This document shows positions 27,123 to 34,874 of a DNA stretch of 64,000 bases, one piece after another. The position numbers and the translations under genes were made by a program. Below the pieces are notes generated by a model that worked only from the letters and a program-made list of their open reading frames with translations, was not told the DNA's origin and made no database searches. How positions within the stretch are numbered: the stretch's first letter is position 1; the number at the start of each line of letters is the position of its first letter. This DNA is from Sedimentibacter sp. MB35-C1 (lineage in GTDB: Bacteria > Bacillota > Clostridia > Tissierellales > Sedimentibacteraceae). The stretch is taken from positions 2,542,001 through 2,606,000 of the forward strand of contig NZ_CP133188.1 of NCBI RefSeq assembly GCF_030913635.1. The letters run 5' to 3'.

Positions 27123-28022
27123 TTAATTCCCGGTTTCCTTAGAAATATACTTGACCCATATCATATAGAGCCCGCTTACTACCGTCAACAAAATAAAATA
27201 GTATGAAATATATATAGAGATGGTATTGTTAGGCATAGCTGCTGATGTTATATAGAAAAAAACCGCCGCAAATACATAAACAATTATCTTTTTATTATCA
27301 AAAACATTATTTTTAAGTTTGCTTTTTTTCTTTACAAATGATTTTTCTTCATATATTTTTTTAGAAAAGTATTCTTTTCCGGGAAGTATACCCGCCTCAT
27401 CCATCATATTGAACAAAGCGTTCGAATCTATTATTTCTATGTGAAGTTTATCTTCGAATTTTTCTAATAATTTTTTGGCTTCCTCATTGATTTCAACGGT
27501 CGTCACAAGATATCCAATTTTAATGCTGCTGCTGCACATAAAAGAAATCATACTTCTTACATCTGTTTTCTCAAGTTCTGTTCCTTGGTAAAGTTTATAA
27601 ATTTTTATGCAATTTATCAGACCGTCTTTTTCCGCAAGAAACATATGCCTCCCTTTTTTAATAAAATTTCTGCAGCCTTTTTTTTCAAATAAAAAACCTA
27701 TAAGCATCCCAAAATCATCATTGTTTATTTCCTCAATTTTTTTCCTGAAATGTTCAGTTTTCAGCCTATAAATTAACTTTTCCTCACCTTCGCGCCTCTT
27801 TCTTGTTATATTCAGCTTATTGACAAGAGTAAAAATCAAAAAAACTTCTGCTGCTATTAAAATTGAAAACTTCAAATCTGAAGTTATAAAAAAAATTACT
27901 AAAAGAACAATCATGCTGAGCAATACTTTGTACAATACCAAATCAGCCCTGTAACTGAAATAGTTTCTTGTTCCTATAGCTTCACTTATGTACCCTTTTT
28001 TTATTTTATTTTTCTCTTCCAT
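27123..28022 (-). CDS. Membrane protein with degenerate restriction-endonuclease-like (Mrr-type) domain
   Basis: A 299-aa protein not assignable to a named family by eye. Two hydrophobic segments at about 33-66 and two at about 245-290 flank a soluble core. The core (about 95-215) follows the order of Mrr-like domains: DFGMLIGFLFEKKGC, then AEKDGLINCIKIYKLY, then GYLVTTVEINEEAKKLLEKF and IEIIDSNALFNMM. The usual catalytic D...QxK is reduced to IKIYK, so it may be inactive. Its ribosome site is inside a hairpin. Function unknown. Confidence 0.65.
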   Translation of the reverse strand: MEEKNKIKKGYISEAIGTRNYFSYRADLVLYKVLLSMIVLLVIFFITSDLKFSILIAAEVFLIFTLVNKLNITRKRREGEEKLIYRLKTEHFRKKIEEINNDDFGMLIGFLFEKKGCRNFIKKGRHMFLAEKDGLINCIKIYKLYQGTELEKTDVRSMISFMCSSSIKIGYLVTTVEINEEAKKLLEKFEDKLHIEIIDSNALFNMMDEAGILPGKEYFSKKIYEEKSFVKKKSKLKNNVFDNKKIIVYVFAAVFFYITSAAMPNNTISIYISYYFILLTVVSGLYMIWVKYISKETGN

Positions 28023-28024
28023 AA

Positions 28025-28065
28025 AAAATCACCTCTTAGAAATTATTTCCAAAAAAGGTGATTTT
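28025..28065 (-). promoter_or_regulatory. Hairpin covering the ribosome site of the 299-aa gene
   Basis: AAAATCACCT (28025-28034) and AGGTGATTTT (28056-28065) are exact reverse complements. On the minus strand the second copy is the AGGTGA ribosome site 6 nt before ATG 28022, so it could be sequestered. It may also act as the 3' hairpin of the small upstream gene. Confidence 0.5.
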
Positions 28066-28071
28066 ATACCA

Positions 28072-28245
28072 CTATATTCCGTTTACTGCTTCCTCAAGCT
28101 TATCAAGGTGTTTAATTGGGAAATATGCAAGCAGTTCTTTAAACTGTTCAACAGTAAGCCCTTGTGCATGAGTGTATAATTTTATTTTTTCATCTAAACT
28201 TGCATTTATAAATTCTTGTTTAAGTTCTTCAAATTTTTTCTCCAT
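28072..28245 (-). CDS. Small hypothetical protein
   Basis: A 57-aa charged, helical protein (MEKKFEELKQEFINASLDEKIKLYTHAQGL...). ATG 28245 is chosen because AAGGAG precedes it by 4 nt. The second half, LTVEQFKELLAYFPIKHLDKLEEAV, resembles a small helical bundle. It lies 28 bp after the XRE/cupin gene on the same strand, which suggests co-transcription. No family recognised. Confidence 0.6.
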   Translation of the reverse strand: MEKKFEELKQEFINASLDEKIKLYTHAQGLTVEQFKELLAYFPIKHLDKLEEAVNGI

Positions 28246-28273
28246 GTTTCTCCTTTTCATCATTTATGGTATT

Positions 28274-28819
28274 TTAAGCCGCAGGTGAAATAATACAAAG
28301 CAATTCTGTTTCTTCTTCTGACGGATTAAATAATTTATGAGGCACATTTGAACAAATATAAATACTGTCACCTTCCTCAACTATTTCATTGTAATCAATG
28401 AAATTAACAATCAATTTTCCTTTTATTATTATTACACATTTATCAGAATCTATTATGGAAAAATTATCATTATCCCACATGCCGGGTCTTAAAGAATATC
28501 TGTAAATATTCATCTTTATCTTGCTTTTATATTCTTCTGTAATAGGAACAATATATTCAAGTTCGCTGTCATTTGCAGGAATTTTTAATTTTTGCCTGTC
28601 TTCTTTCCTTGTAACAACAACGCTGTTGCTGTCGTCAAGGAAATAGTACGGAGAAACATTCAGTACTTCGCAAATCTTCTTCAGCGCTGTTAATGATGGT
28701 TCAATTAAATTTCTTTCTACTTGTGATATATAACTTGCTGTAAAACCTGATTTTACTGATAGTTCTTCAATTGTCATTCTATTAAATTTTCTTAATTTCC
28801 TTACTTTATTACCGTCCAT
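28274..28819 (-). CDS. XRE-family regulator with C-terminal cupin domain
   Basis: A 181-aa transcription factor. The N-terminal helix-turn-helix is MTIEELSVKSGFTASYISQVERNLIEPSLTALKKI (residues about 15-50). A short linker leads to a cupin (about 105-180) with GDSIYICSNVPHKLFNPSEEE. This HTH-cupin architecture senses a small ligand such as an amino acid, polyamine or sugar acid. The ligand is unknown. It is followed by the 57-aa gene. Confidence 0.88.
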   Translation of the reverse strand: MDGNKVRKLRKFNRMTIEELSVKSGFTASYISQVERNLIEPSLTALKKICEVLNVSPYYFLDDSNSVVVTRKEDRQKLKIPANDSELEYIVPITEEYKSKIKMNIYRYSLRPGMWDNDNFSIIDSDKCVIIIKGKLIVNFIDYNEIVEEGDSIYICSNVPHKLFNPSEEETELLCIISPAA

Positions 28820-28978
28820 TTACATACTCCGAATAAAATTTGTATGAAGATATTACTCCAATTTGCAAAAATAGTCAATAAAATTTTAAACGGATAAAAC
28901 ATAATTATATCTGTTTTTCAACATCATTGATTTTATTAAAGCACTTTAACGGCAAACTTCATTGCATGTCTCCAAAAA

Positions 28979-29203
28979 TCAATACCAGCTGTTATAATCT
29001 ATTCCCTGAAAAGTTGCATCATTATTGTACATTGACAAAGATGCCCATCGGCTGCACGCATCTTTAAAATTACTTTCATCTACCTTTTCATTGCCTTTTA
29101 TGTGGATATATGATACCAAGTTATTTGTAAGTAAATCATATGCGTTGATGCGATGCAAATTTTCATCATATTTAAAATACAAATTATTCATTGTATATTC
29201 CAT
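28979..29203 (-). CDS. Small hypothetical protein
   Basis: A 74-aa protein starting MEYTMNNLYFKYDENLHRIN. The ATG at 29203 has AGGAGG six bases upstream, so the longer TTG frame from 29218 is not used. Asn/Tyr-rich, no membrane segment, ending FQGIDYNSWY. No family recognised. It is flanked by short AT-rich spacers. Confidence 0.5.
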   Translation of the reverse strand: MEYTMNNLYFKYDENLHRINAYDLLTNNLVSYIHIKGNEKVDESNFKDACSRWASLSMYNNDATFQGIDYNSWY

Positions 29204-29360
29204 TACATGCCTCCTCAATACATTTTTTATTCTCTTATAAAGTATTTTCCTAATTATTATTTAATATTCACCTTTTTAACATATACCTTGTGTTGGAATA
29301 ATACTCTAACTTAAGGAAAACATATAAATGAGTTTTAAAAAAATACAAGGAGGTGAAATA

Positions 29361-29582
29361 ATGAGCAAGGGTAACGGCAGAAATACAAAAAAAGGAATGG
29401 GCAATGGATTTGATAATTTTAAAGGAACAAGCAATGGTGTTTCGTCAAGCATTGAAGACCGATTGAATGATCTTAATTCGTACCCGAGGAAACCAAATTC
29501 GCTTGATAACAAAGCTGGAAACTTCAAATATACAAATCCCTCAAACAAGGATATAAAAGAATTTAAAAATAAAATTAAATAA
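29361..29582 (+). CDS. Small basic hypothetical protein
   Basis: A 73-aa protein with a Gly/Asn/Lys-rich, probably unstructured N-terminus (MSKGNGRNTKKGMGNGFDN) and a Lys-rich end. ATG 29361 is preceded by AAGGAGGTG, a strong ribosome site, and a clear terminator follows, so it is very likely expressed. No family recognised. The length and composition recall small spore- or nucleic-acid-associated proteins of clostridia, but there is no direct evidence. Confidence 0.65.
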   Translation: MSKGNGRNTKKGMGNGFDNFKGTSNGVSSSIEDRLNDLNSYPRKPNSLDNKAGNFKYTNPSNKDIKEFKNKIK

Positions 29583-29584
29583 AT

Positions 29585-29608
29585 AAAAGCCGGAAATTTC
29601 CGGCTTTT
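29585..29608. terminator. Palindromic terminator after the 73-aa gene
   Basis: AAAAGCCGGAAA and TTTCCGGCTTTT form a perfect 24-bp palindrome directly after the stop codon. Confidence 0.85.
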
Positions 29609-29682
29609 CACTTTTTATTAGTTATTTTTAATTTAAAACACATATAATATTAATAGTATTAAATTAATATCAGGGGGTAGAG

Positions 29683-30132
29683 ATGGCACACTCAAGCAAT
29701 CCATATCGAGTCAGGAACAGGCTCTGCAATAAATCAAACGCCATTCCAGACGAAACAGGTACATTAGACATTACTGTTTATCACAAAGATTTAGTAGAAC
29801 CATTGTCTAATGCATTGGTAAAAGTGTATAAAATATCTGTTTCTGGCCAATACGGCGAAGTTGGTGAAGGACGGCTGGTTCATCAGGCAATAACAGACAG
29901 CTCAGGAAAAATCCCTCCGGTCAAGTTATCTGCAGTCAATGAACTTATGGATGATAATTATAGCTTTTATTCTATAGCGATTCATCATCCAACACACCAC
30001 AGCGCTTATATTTTTAATGTTGAAATATTCCCGGACGTAGCAACAAAATACGATGTGTCACTTAAATTTATGTACAATAATGAGGACTTTTTTGAGTTTA
30101 TTATGCAGCCTAGGAAATCTCAAACAATGTAG
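29683..30132 (+). CDS. Hypothetical protein with a prealbumin/carboxypeptidase-regulatory-like beta domain
   Basis: A 149-aa soluble protein with no signal peptide. TGTLDITVYHKDLVEPLSNALVKVYKIS followed by a glycine-rich turn and TDSSGKIPPVKL resembles the beta-sandwich of carboxypeptidase-regulatory-like domains. A His-rich segment, IHHPTHHSAY, lies near residue 105. It has a GGGGG ribosome site at 29671-29675. The comparison is by eye and the function is unknown. Confidence 0.6.
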   Translation: MAHSSNPYRVRNRLCNKSNAIPDETGTLDITVYHKDLVEPLSNALVKVYKISVSGQYGEVGEGRLVHQAITDSSGKIPPVKLSAVNELMDDNYSFYSIAIHHPTHHSAYIFNVEIFPDVATKYDVSLKFMYNNEDFFEFIMQPRKSQTM

Positions 30133-30191
30133 AATGTAGATTAATCAAAGAATATTTAGATGAATTTACGATGTATGCAGCCACATAATAA

Positions 30192-31103
30192 CTAGATCAG
30201 CCATTCACCAAGCAGCGATCCCATAAGAGTAACCGCTGTCTTGGCAGTTTGATTTTTAGTATCAATTATAGGATTTACTTCAACAAATTCTGCACTTACG
30301 AGCTGTTCCGACAAGGCAATCATTTCAAGAGCTAAGTGGCTTTCTCTTAAAGTAAGTCCTCCAGGAACTCTTGTTCCTGTACCATGCACATAGGTAGGGT
30401 CTATACTATCCATATCAAAACTAACATGTATTCCGTCCGTACCGTTACCTGCAATTTTAATAGCTCTTTCTATAATATCCGCCATTCCGTAACGATCAAT
30501 TTCATGCATGGTAAATACTGTAATACCAAGTTTTTTTAATATTTTTCTTTCTCCCTGATCCAGATCCCTGCACCCGATAAAAACAATCTTATCCGCCATA
30601 AGTTTAGAATCATTTCCTCCTATTGACGTCAATGATTCATGCCCGATTCCAAGGCTCACAGCAACCGGCATACCATGTATATTTCCTGTTGGAGATGTTT
30701 CCTCGGTATTTATGTCTCCATGGGCATCAAACCAAATCACACCAAGATTTTTCTTATTCTGCAGCACTCCAGCAATAGTACCTATGGCAATGCTGTGGTC
30801 TCCTCCGAGCACAAGCGGAAATCTGCCTTCGACCATTACCTCAGACACTTTGTTACAAAGTTCTGTGTTTACTCTTGCAACTTCTTCCAAGTATCTGAGC
30901 TTAATACCGTCAGATAACGGACTTACCGGCTTATTAGCAAGTATATCTCCTTCATCTTTAACGTCATAGCCTATGGCAGTCAGTCTTTCTGTAACTCCTG
31001 CATAACGTATTGCTGCCGGCCCGAGACTTACTCCCGGAGTTCCCGCACCTAAATCAATTGATACTCCAATTATTGAAATTTTAGAATTTATTGATGATTT
31101 CAT
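30192..31103 (-). CDS. rocF: Arginase
   Basis: A 303-aa ureohydrolase with the Mn2+ ligands of the family: GGDHSIAIG (His), WFDAHGDINT (Asp-X-His-X-Asp) and SFDMDSIDP (Asp-X-Asp). GNIHGMPVAVSLG and AEFVEVNPIID are arginase-type rather than agmatinase-type. It hydrolyses arginine to ornithine and urea, a further amino-acid-degrading function. It is monocistronic, with an AGGAGG site before the ATG. Confidence 0.92.
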   Translation of the reverse strand: MKSSINSKISIIGVSIDLGAGTPGVSLGPAAIRYAGVTERLTAIGYDVKDEGDILANKPVSPLSDGIKLRYLEEVARVNTELCNKVSEVMVEGRFPLVLGGDHSIAIGTIAGVLQNKKNLGVIWFDAHGDINTEETSPTGNIHGMPVAVSLGIGHESLTSIGGNDSKLMADKIVFIGCRDLDQGERKILKKLGITVFTMHEIDRYGMADIIERAIKIAGNGTDGIHVSFDMDSIDPTYVHGTGTRVPGGLTLRESHLALEMIALSEQLVSAEFVEVNPIIDTKNQTAKTAVTLMGSLLGEWLI

Positions 31104-31199
31104 ACTTCCTCCTTTTATAATCTATTACACTATGCATATTAGTCTGTTCCTATAAAAAGATTTTAATCGAATATTTTTATACTATATTCAAAATTAAAA

Positions 31200-32039
31200 T
31201 TATGAAAATGCGCGCAGTGTTACAACTACAAGTTCCGGGCGATTAAATATGCGAAGCGGGAAAATGCTGTTTCCAAGTCCTCTGCTCACTGACATCGATG
31301 TTATTCCATCTGTAATTATTCCCTCTGAATATTTAGGAAAAAAGCCCTGGTTTGGAGATAGTATTCCTCCTAAAAACGGCAACCTTATCTGTCCGCCGTG
31401 TGCATGACCTGCAAATACAAAATCTATTCCTGCCCTTTTGTATAAACTGAAATATTCTGGCCTGTGGGAAAGAAGAATATTAAAATCCGTCAATGACTGT
31501 TGCAATAATTTATTTACGCTATCCTCCATATATGACACATTAATCTCAGCTCCATAACCCTTCATATAAAAATTAATTGCAGGATCAGCCGTCCCCATAA
31601 TACCAATTGCTGATTTTTGTCTGTTTATAGCGACATATGAACCATCCATAATTTTTACATTCAAATCACTTAATGTTTGCTGCAATTTATTGTAATGTTC
31701 CGACATCTGCTCATGATTTCCCGTTACATAGTACACAGGAGCAGTTTTCACAATCTCCCTTAAAAAAACTGCTCCTGCCCCAACATCTGTTCTTCTTCTG
31801 TCTATCAGATCTCCGGTTATTACTATTATATCCGGTTTTATTTTAAATATGGCATCGTCTAGCCTTCCTCTAAAGTTTTTGTTGTGCAGGTCGGAAATAT
31901 GAAGAATCTTAAATCCATCAAATTCTTTCGGCAGATTTTTTTTAATGATACTGTGTCTAGTTACTTCCAAAGCATTATTCTGCCATACAAAAAAGAAAAC
32001 AGATGCCGCTATTGCAGCAATTATTTGATATGCTTTCAT
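31200..32039 (-). CDS. Membrane-anchored metallophosphoesterase (YkuE/YaeI-like)
   Basis: A 279-aa calcineurin-like phosphoesterase. An N-terminal hydrophobic segment (residues about 4-19) is followed by KILHISDLHNK (Asp-X-His), VITGDLIDRR (Gly-Asp), YVTGNHEQMS (Gly-Asn-His-Glu), LLSHRP and FAGHAHGGQIRLP (Gly-His-X-His). The relatives act on phospholipid-derived substrates at the outer face of the membrane. It follows the DUF2007 gene by 9 bp. Confidence 0.9.
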   Translation of the reverse strand: MKAYQIIAAIAASVFFFVWQNNALEVTRHSIIKKNLPKEFDGFKILHISDLHNKNFRGRLDDAIFKIKPDIIVITGDLIDRRRTDVGAGAVFLREIVKTAPVYYVTGNHEQMSEHYNKLQQTLSDLNVKIMDGSYVAINRQKSAIGIMGTADPAINFYMKGYGAEINVSYMEDSVNKLLQQSLTDFNILLSHRPEYFSLYKRAGIDFVFAGHAHGGQIRLPFLGGILSPNQGFFPKYSEGIITDGITSMSVSRGLGNSIFPLRIFNRPELVVVTLRAFS

Positions 32040-32048
32040 ACGCCTATT

Positions 32049-32306
32049 TTACTCCGAAGAATCTTCTTCCCTAACTGGTTTTAAAAGCTCTCTGGCTAAT
32101 TCTGACATATGTGTAGGCACATATATGTCTATACCGTATAAATTCACTCCCGTATATATCTCCATTATCTCCCCGCTACCCTTTGATTTCTTCAGGACAG
32201 GTATACCATACGACGTAAGTTTTGAAGCAATTATTTCTGCCTCAATCGTATTGAGGTTTGAAGCAAGTAATTCTTCTTTATTATCATCAACATTATCATT
32301 AATCAT
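32049..32306 (-). CDS. DUF2007-type protein
   Basis: An 85-aa protein with the DUF2007 pattern: LLASNLNTIEAEIIASKLTSYGIPV near the start and GIDIYVPTHMSELARELL near the end. The family is called a putative signal-transducing protein, without a proven role. It forms a two-gene unit with the phosphoesterase downstream. Confidence 0.75.
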   Translation of the reverse strand: MINDNVDDNKEELLASNLNTIEAEIIASKLTSYGIPVLKKSKGSGEIMEIYTGVNLYGIDIYVPTHMSELARELLKPVREEDSSE

Positions 32307-32413
32307 GGCATTCTCCTAATTAATTACTTTACTACTTTACTTAATTATATCAGATAAAATATAATATTACCATAAAAATCCTTTGCATACTGCCTTTTAT
32401 TACAAATAAAAAA

Positions 32414-32458
32414 AGGCCGAGCTACATTAATTTTATCAAAAATTAAAAGCTCAAGCCT
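32414..32458 (-). terminator. Terminator after niaX
   Basis: AGGCCGAGCT (32414-32423) pairs with AGCTCAAGCCT (32448-32458) with one mismatch and a bulge; ATTAATTTT/AAAATTAA pairs inside. The minus strand continues with T7. Confidence 0.75.
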
Positions 32459-32465
32459 CCTAATT

Positions 32466-33029
32466 TTAATTATTTGCCTGTCTAGGAATTTTAACAGCTT
32501 TTGAAACAGACTTCCAAACAGCTTGTGCAAGGTAAAAGTCAACCATGCTGTGAACCACCGTTCCGACACCTACCAGAATGATAACAGACATTACAAAACC
32601 CTTAGCATAATATCCTGCGCTCATACCGTTGCCGAAATAAAATGGAATTACTGCAACAATTTCGCTGAATCCATGGATCACTGCTATTACAAATGAATAA
32701 ACCAGAGAATTCTTAAAAGAATTTAAGGTATTCGGAAATCTTTTCAAATATAATGCCCCCGCCAATGCAAAAACAATATGAGACGCTGCACGAAATACTA
32801 CCACTATTGGAAAACCCGCGAGCAAAAAACCTACTGAAGTACCTATTGCAACAGCCGCAGCTGTTATCGGAGAAATAAACATTGCAATAAAAATTGCAAC
32901 ATGACTGGCAAGAGTAAACGATGCCGGTTCCATAGTTATTTTAATTGGAGAGATTATAGGTATTAATATTCCAATTGCACATAAAAGTGCTGCTGTTACA
33001 GTTGAATTAAGACTATTATTTCTGTTCAT
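32466..33029 (-). CDS. niaX: Niacin uptake protein NiaX (ECF substrate-binding component)
   Basis: A 187-aa membrane protein with about six hydrophobic segments (for example TVTAALLCAIGILIPIISP, SHVAIFIAMFISPITAAAVAIGTSVGFLLAG). Its identity rests on general ECF S-component character and on the neighbouring niaR gene. It would work with ECF ATPase and T subunits encoded elsewhere. The start is placed at ATG 33029, the third codon of the longer frame, for correct spacing from AAAGGA. It has its own consensus promoter with an operator-like repeat. Confidence 0.8.
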   Translation of the reverse strand: MNRNNSLNSTVTAALLCAIGILIPIISPIKITMEPASFTLASHVAIFIAMFISPITAAAVAIGTSVGFLLAGFPIVVVFRAASHIVFALAGALYLKRFPNTLNSFKNSLVYSFVIAVIHGFSEIVAVIPFYFGNGMSAGYYAKGFVMSVIILVGVGTVVHSMVDFYLAQAVWKSVSKAVKIPRQANN

Positions 33030-33049
33030 ATACATTTCCTTTCGTTGTC

Positions 33050-33071
33050 TGTCTTGTCATGTGTCTTGACA
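33050..33071 (-). promoter_or_regulatory. Candidate NiaR operator
   Basis: Two TGTCTTG elements (plus strand 33050-33056 and 33062-33068) are spaced 12 bp, followed by ACAC. They lie just downstream of the -10 element of the niaX promoter, where a repressor would block transcription. NiaR is encoded next to it. Confidence 0.55.
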
Positions 33072-33083
33072 CTAATTGATATT

Positions 33084-33112
33084 ATTATAGCCTTCTGCAT
33101 TGGAAATGTCAA
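33084..33112 (-). promoter_or_regulatory. Consensus promoter of niaX
   Basis: TTGACA (33112-33107), 17-bp spacer, TATAAT (33089-33084): a perfect match to the vegetative consensus between niaR and niaX. Confidence 0.85.
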
Positions 33113-33119
33113 TATGAAA

Positions 33120-33638
33120 TTATTCTTCAAAAATAATGCCGTCTTTCTTTAATGATTCTATTATTCTGTCCCTTGCTTCTTTGTCTTTGCACTTGATTCT
33201 GTGAAGATGTACACCTTTCGTAAGTCTCATGAGCGGCTGAGTATCATTGCATAATATCTTTTTCAGAAATTCGTCTGCTTCATATCTTGTGGAAATTCTA
33301 AGCTCTCCGGAAATTTCACCGTATACGGCGTGCTCTACTGTTACATCGAGGATTGTACCTCCATTGTCTACGACAGCATACAATTCATCGCGCATATTTC
33401 CCTCATTGTGACAGCATGCAACGGTAAATATAAAATCCTTTTCTTCCTTTGCACAATCAAGTACGTATCCTCTGGGGGTTGCAGATATTTCTAATCCTGA
33501 TGCTCGCATAAGAGCTATATCTCCCACAATAACCTGCCTGCTGACCGAATATTTTTTTGCAAGAGCAGTAGCTGTTATCGGAGAAGAATTTTTGCTTAAC
33601 ACATCCTGTATTTTTTTTCTTCTTTCTTCAGATGTCAT
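33120..33638 (-). CDS. niaR: Niacin-responsive repressor NiaR (HTH + 3H domain)
   Basis: A 172-aa repressor. The N-terminal winged helix (ITATALAKKYSVSRQVIVGDIALMRASG) is followed by the 3H domain with its three conserved histidines, in ACCHNEG, VEHAVYG and KGVHLHRIK. NiaR uses nicotinic acid as co-repressor of NAD synthesis or niacin uptake genes. It precedes niaX. A GGTGAG site lies before ATG 33638. Confidence 0.92.
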   Translation of the reverse strand: MTSEERRKKIQDVLSKNSSPITATALAKKYSVSRQVIVGDIALMRASGLEISATPRGYVLDCAKEEKDFIFTVACCHNEGNMRDELYAVVDNGGTILDVTVEHAVYGEISGELRISTRYEADEFLKKILCNDTQPLMRLTKGVHLHRIKCKDKEARDRIIESLKKDGIIFEE

Positions 33639-33663
33639 ATACTCACCACCATATATAATAAAA

Positions 33664-33693
33664 TCCCGTCAGAAATTACTCTTACAGGATTTC
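33664..33693 (-). terminator. Terminator after tRNA-Pro
   Basis: On the minus strand AAATCCTGT pairs with ACGGGATTT (one G-U) followed by TTATTA, between the tRNA and niaR. Confidence 0.6.
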
Positions 33694-33709
33694 GTTCTTA
33701 TTTTAAAAA

Positions 33710-33783
33710 TCGGAGTGAAAGGATTTGAACCTTCGGCCTCATGGTCCCGAACCATGCGCGATACCAAGCTTCGCTACACCCCG
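33710..33783 (-). tRNA. tRNA-Pro (anticodon CGG)
   Basis: A 74-nt cloverleaf on the minus strand. The acceptor stem is CGGGGTG/CACTCCG with one G-T, and the D arm contains AGCTTGGTATCGC. The anticodon stem CATGG/CCATG encloses the loop TTCGGGA, which gives anticodon CGG, and the T arm contains GGTTCAAATCC. The discriminator is A. CCA is not encoded. Confidence 0.93.
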
Positions 33784-33894
33784 AAAACATTACTATTATA
33801 TATCAAGCAAGGTTGTTTGTCAATTTATTTTTATTGTTTTTAAGGCTATTAATTAGAAGCTAATTTTTACTCTTGCTAATACAGCATACTCTGC

Positions 33895-33942
33895 AAAACA
33901 TCATTTATATAAGTAATAAAGGCGGAAAATATATGATGTTTT
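33895..33942. repeat. Inverted repeat in the spacer between ogg and tRNA-Pro
   Basis: AAAACATCAT (33895-33904) is repeated inverted as ATGATGTTTT (33933-33942), with ATAT elements inside. It is 50 bp from the ogg stop codon and may be its 3' hairpin; no strong T-run follows on the minus strand. Confidence 0.4.
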
Positions 33943-33993
33943 GTATTACACCTTTCCTTATCATATAAAATTTATGAATTGAAACTAATATAA

Positions 33994-34863
33994 TTATTTT
34001 CCTATTCCGTTCTCTCGGGCATAGAAAAAAAGATACTGCTGAGCGTAGCCTGAGAATTCCCCAAATTTGTTTTCAGCAAATTTTCTTATATCGACATCTT
34101 TTGTAGTTTTGTCTACATACAAAGTTTGCATCACCCTTCTAACCCAAACATCAACAGGAAATGTATCAAATTGTCTCATTGAAAATAAAAGTACACAATT
34201 TGCAACCTTGTCCCCTATTCCTGCATAGGTTTTAAGGTAAGCCAGCCCCTCATCATATGATGTATTTTTTATATTGTAAACAATATCTCTTTCATTCAAA
34301 AATCTTTCTGCAGCCTCCTTAATCCTCGGTGATCTGAAGCCCGCCTTGCATTCCTGTATTTTTTCTACTTCAGCTTTTGACAACTGCTCTGCATCGGGAA
34401 AGCTGAAGTAATCCCTTCCTCTGTAGTTTCCAATATAATTTCCAAAAGCCGCGCTCAAATTCTCTATAACCTTTTTAATCATCGGAATTCTATTATTTGC
34501 TGAAATCATAAATGAAACCATGGTTTCCCATTCGTCCTGATTCAAAATTCTTATACCGTATCCGAATTTTATCGCTTCGGACATAATTTCATCTGTGTCT
34601 ACACGTTTTTTTATTTCTGCATAATCGGTTTTTAGATCAAAATATTCTTCAATAAGGTCAATATCGCTTTCAGTAACATTGTTAATAATAACATCCGAAT
34701 CATTCTGTTCAACATTTATAACCTTGTTTTGAATCACTCCCGTATATGTTCCATCCTCTTCTCTGTTCCACCTGAAGCATTGTCCGCACTCAAAAATATG
34801 TTTAATATTAAAATCTCTCACATCACTGAGTATTAATTTGTTTTTTTTGTAATCTATATTCAT
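33994..34863 (-). CDS. ogg: 8-Oxoguanine DNA glycosylase (OGG-type)
   Basis: A 289-aa glycosylase/AP lyase of the OGG1 family. The N-terminal domain has the FECGQCFRWNREEDG motif. The helix-hairpin-helix YAGIGDKVANCVLLFS contains the catalytic Lys and FDTFPVDVWVRR the catalytic Asp. No iron-sulfur motif is present, as expected. It removes 8-oxoguanine opposite C. AGGGG precedes the ATG. Confidence 0.92.
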   Translation of the reverse strand: MNIDYKKNKLILSDVRDFNIKHIFECGQCFRWNREEDGTYTGVIQNKVINVEQNDSDVIINNVTESDIDLIEEYFDLKTDYAEIKKRVDTDEIMSEAIKFGYGIRILNQDEWETMVSFMISANNRIPMIKKVIENLSAAFGNYIGNYRGRDYFSFPDAEQLSKAEVEKIQECKAGFRSPRIKEAAERFLNERDIVYNIKNTSYDEGLAYLKTYAGIGDKVANCVLLFSMRQFDTFPVDVWVRRVMQTLYVDKTTKDVDIRKFAENKFGEFSGYAQQYLFFYARENGIGK

Positions 34864-34874
34864 CTTGGTCCCCT

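Noticed and set aside
33592-33843. 83-aa plus-strand ORF across the tRNA region
   Set aside because: It overlaps the tRNA-Pro gene and niaR on the other strand and has no ribosome site; it is an antisense shadow.
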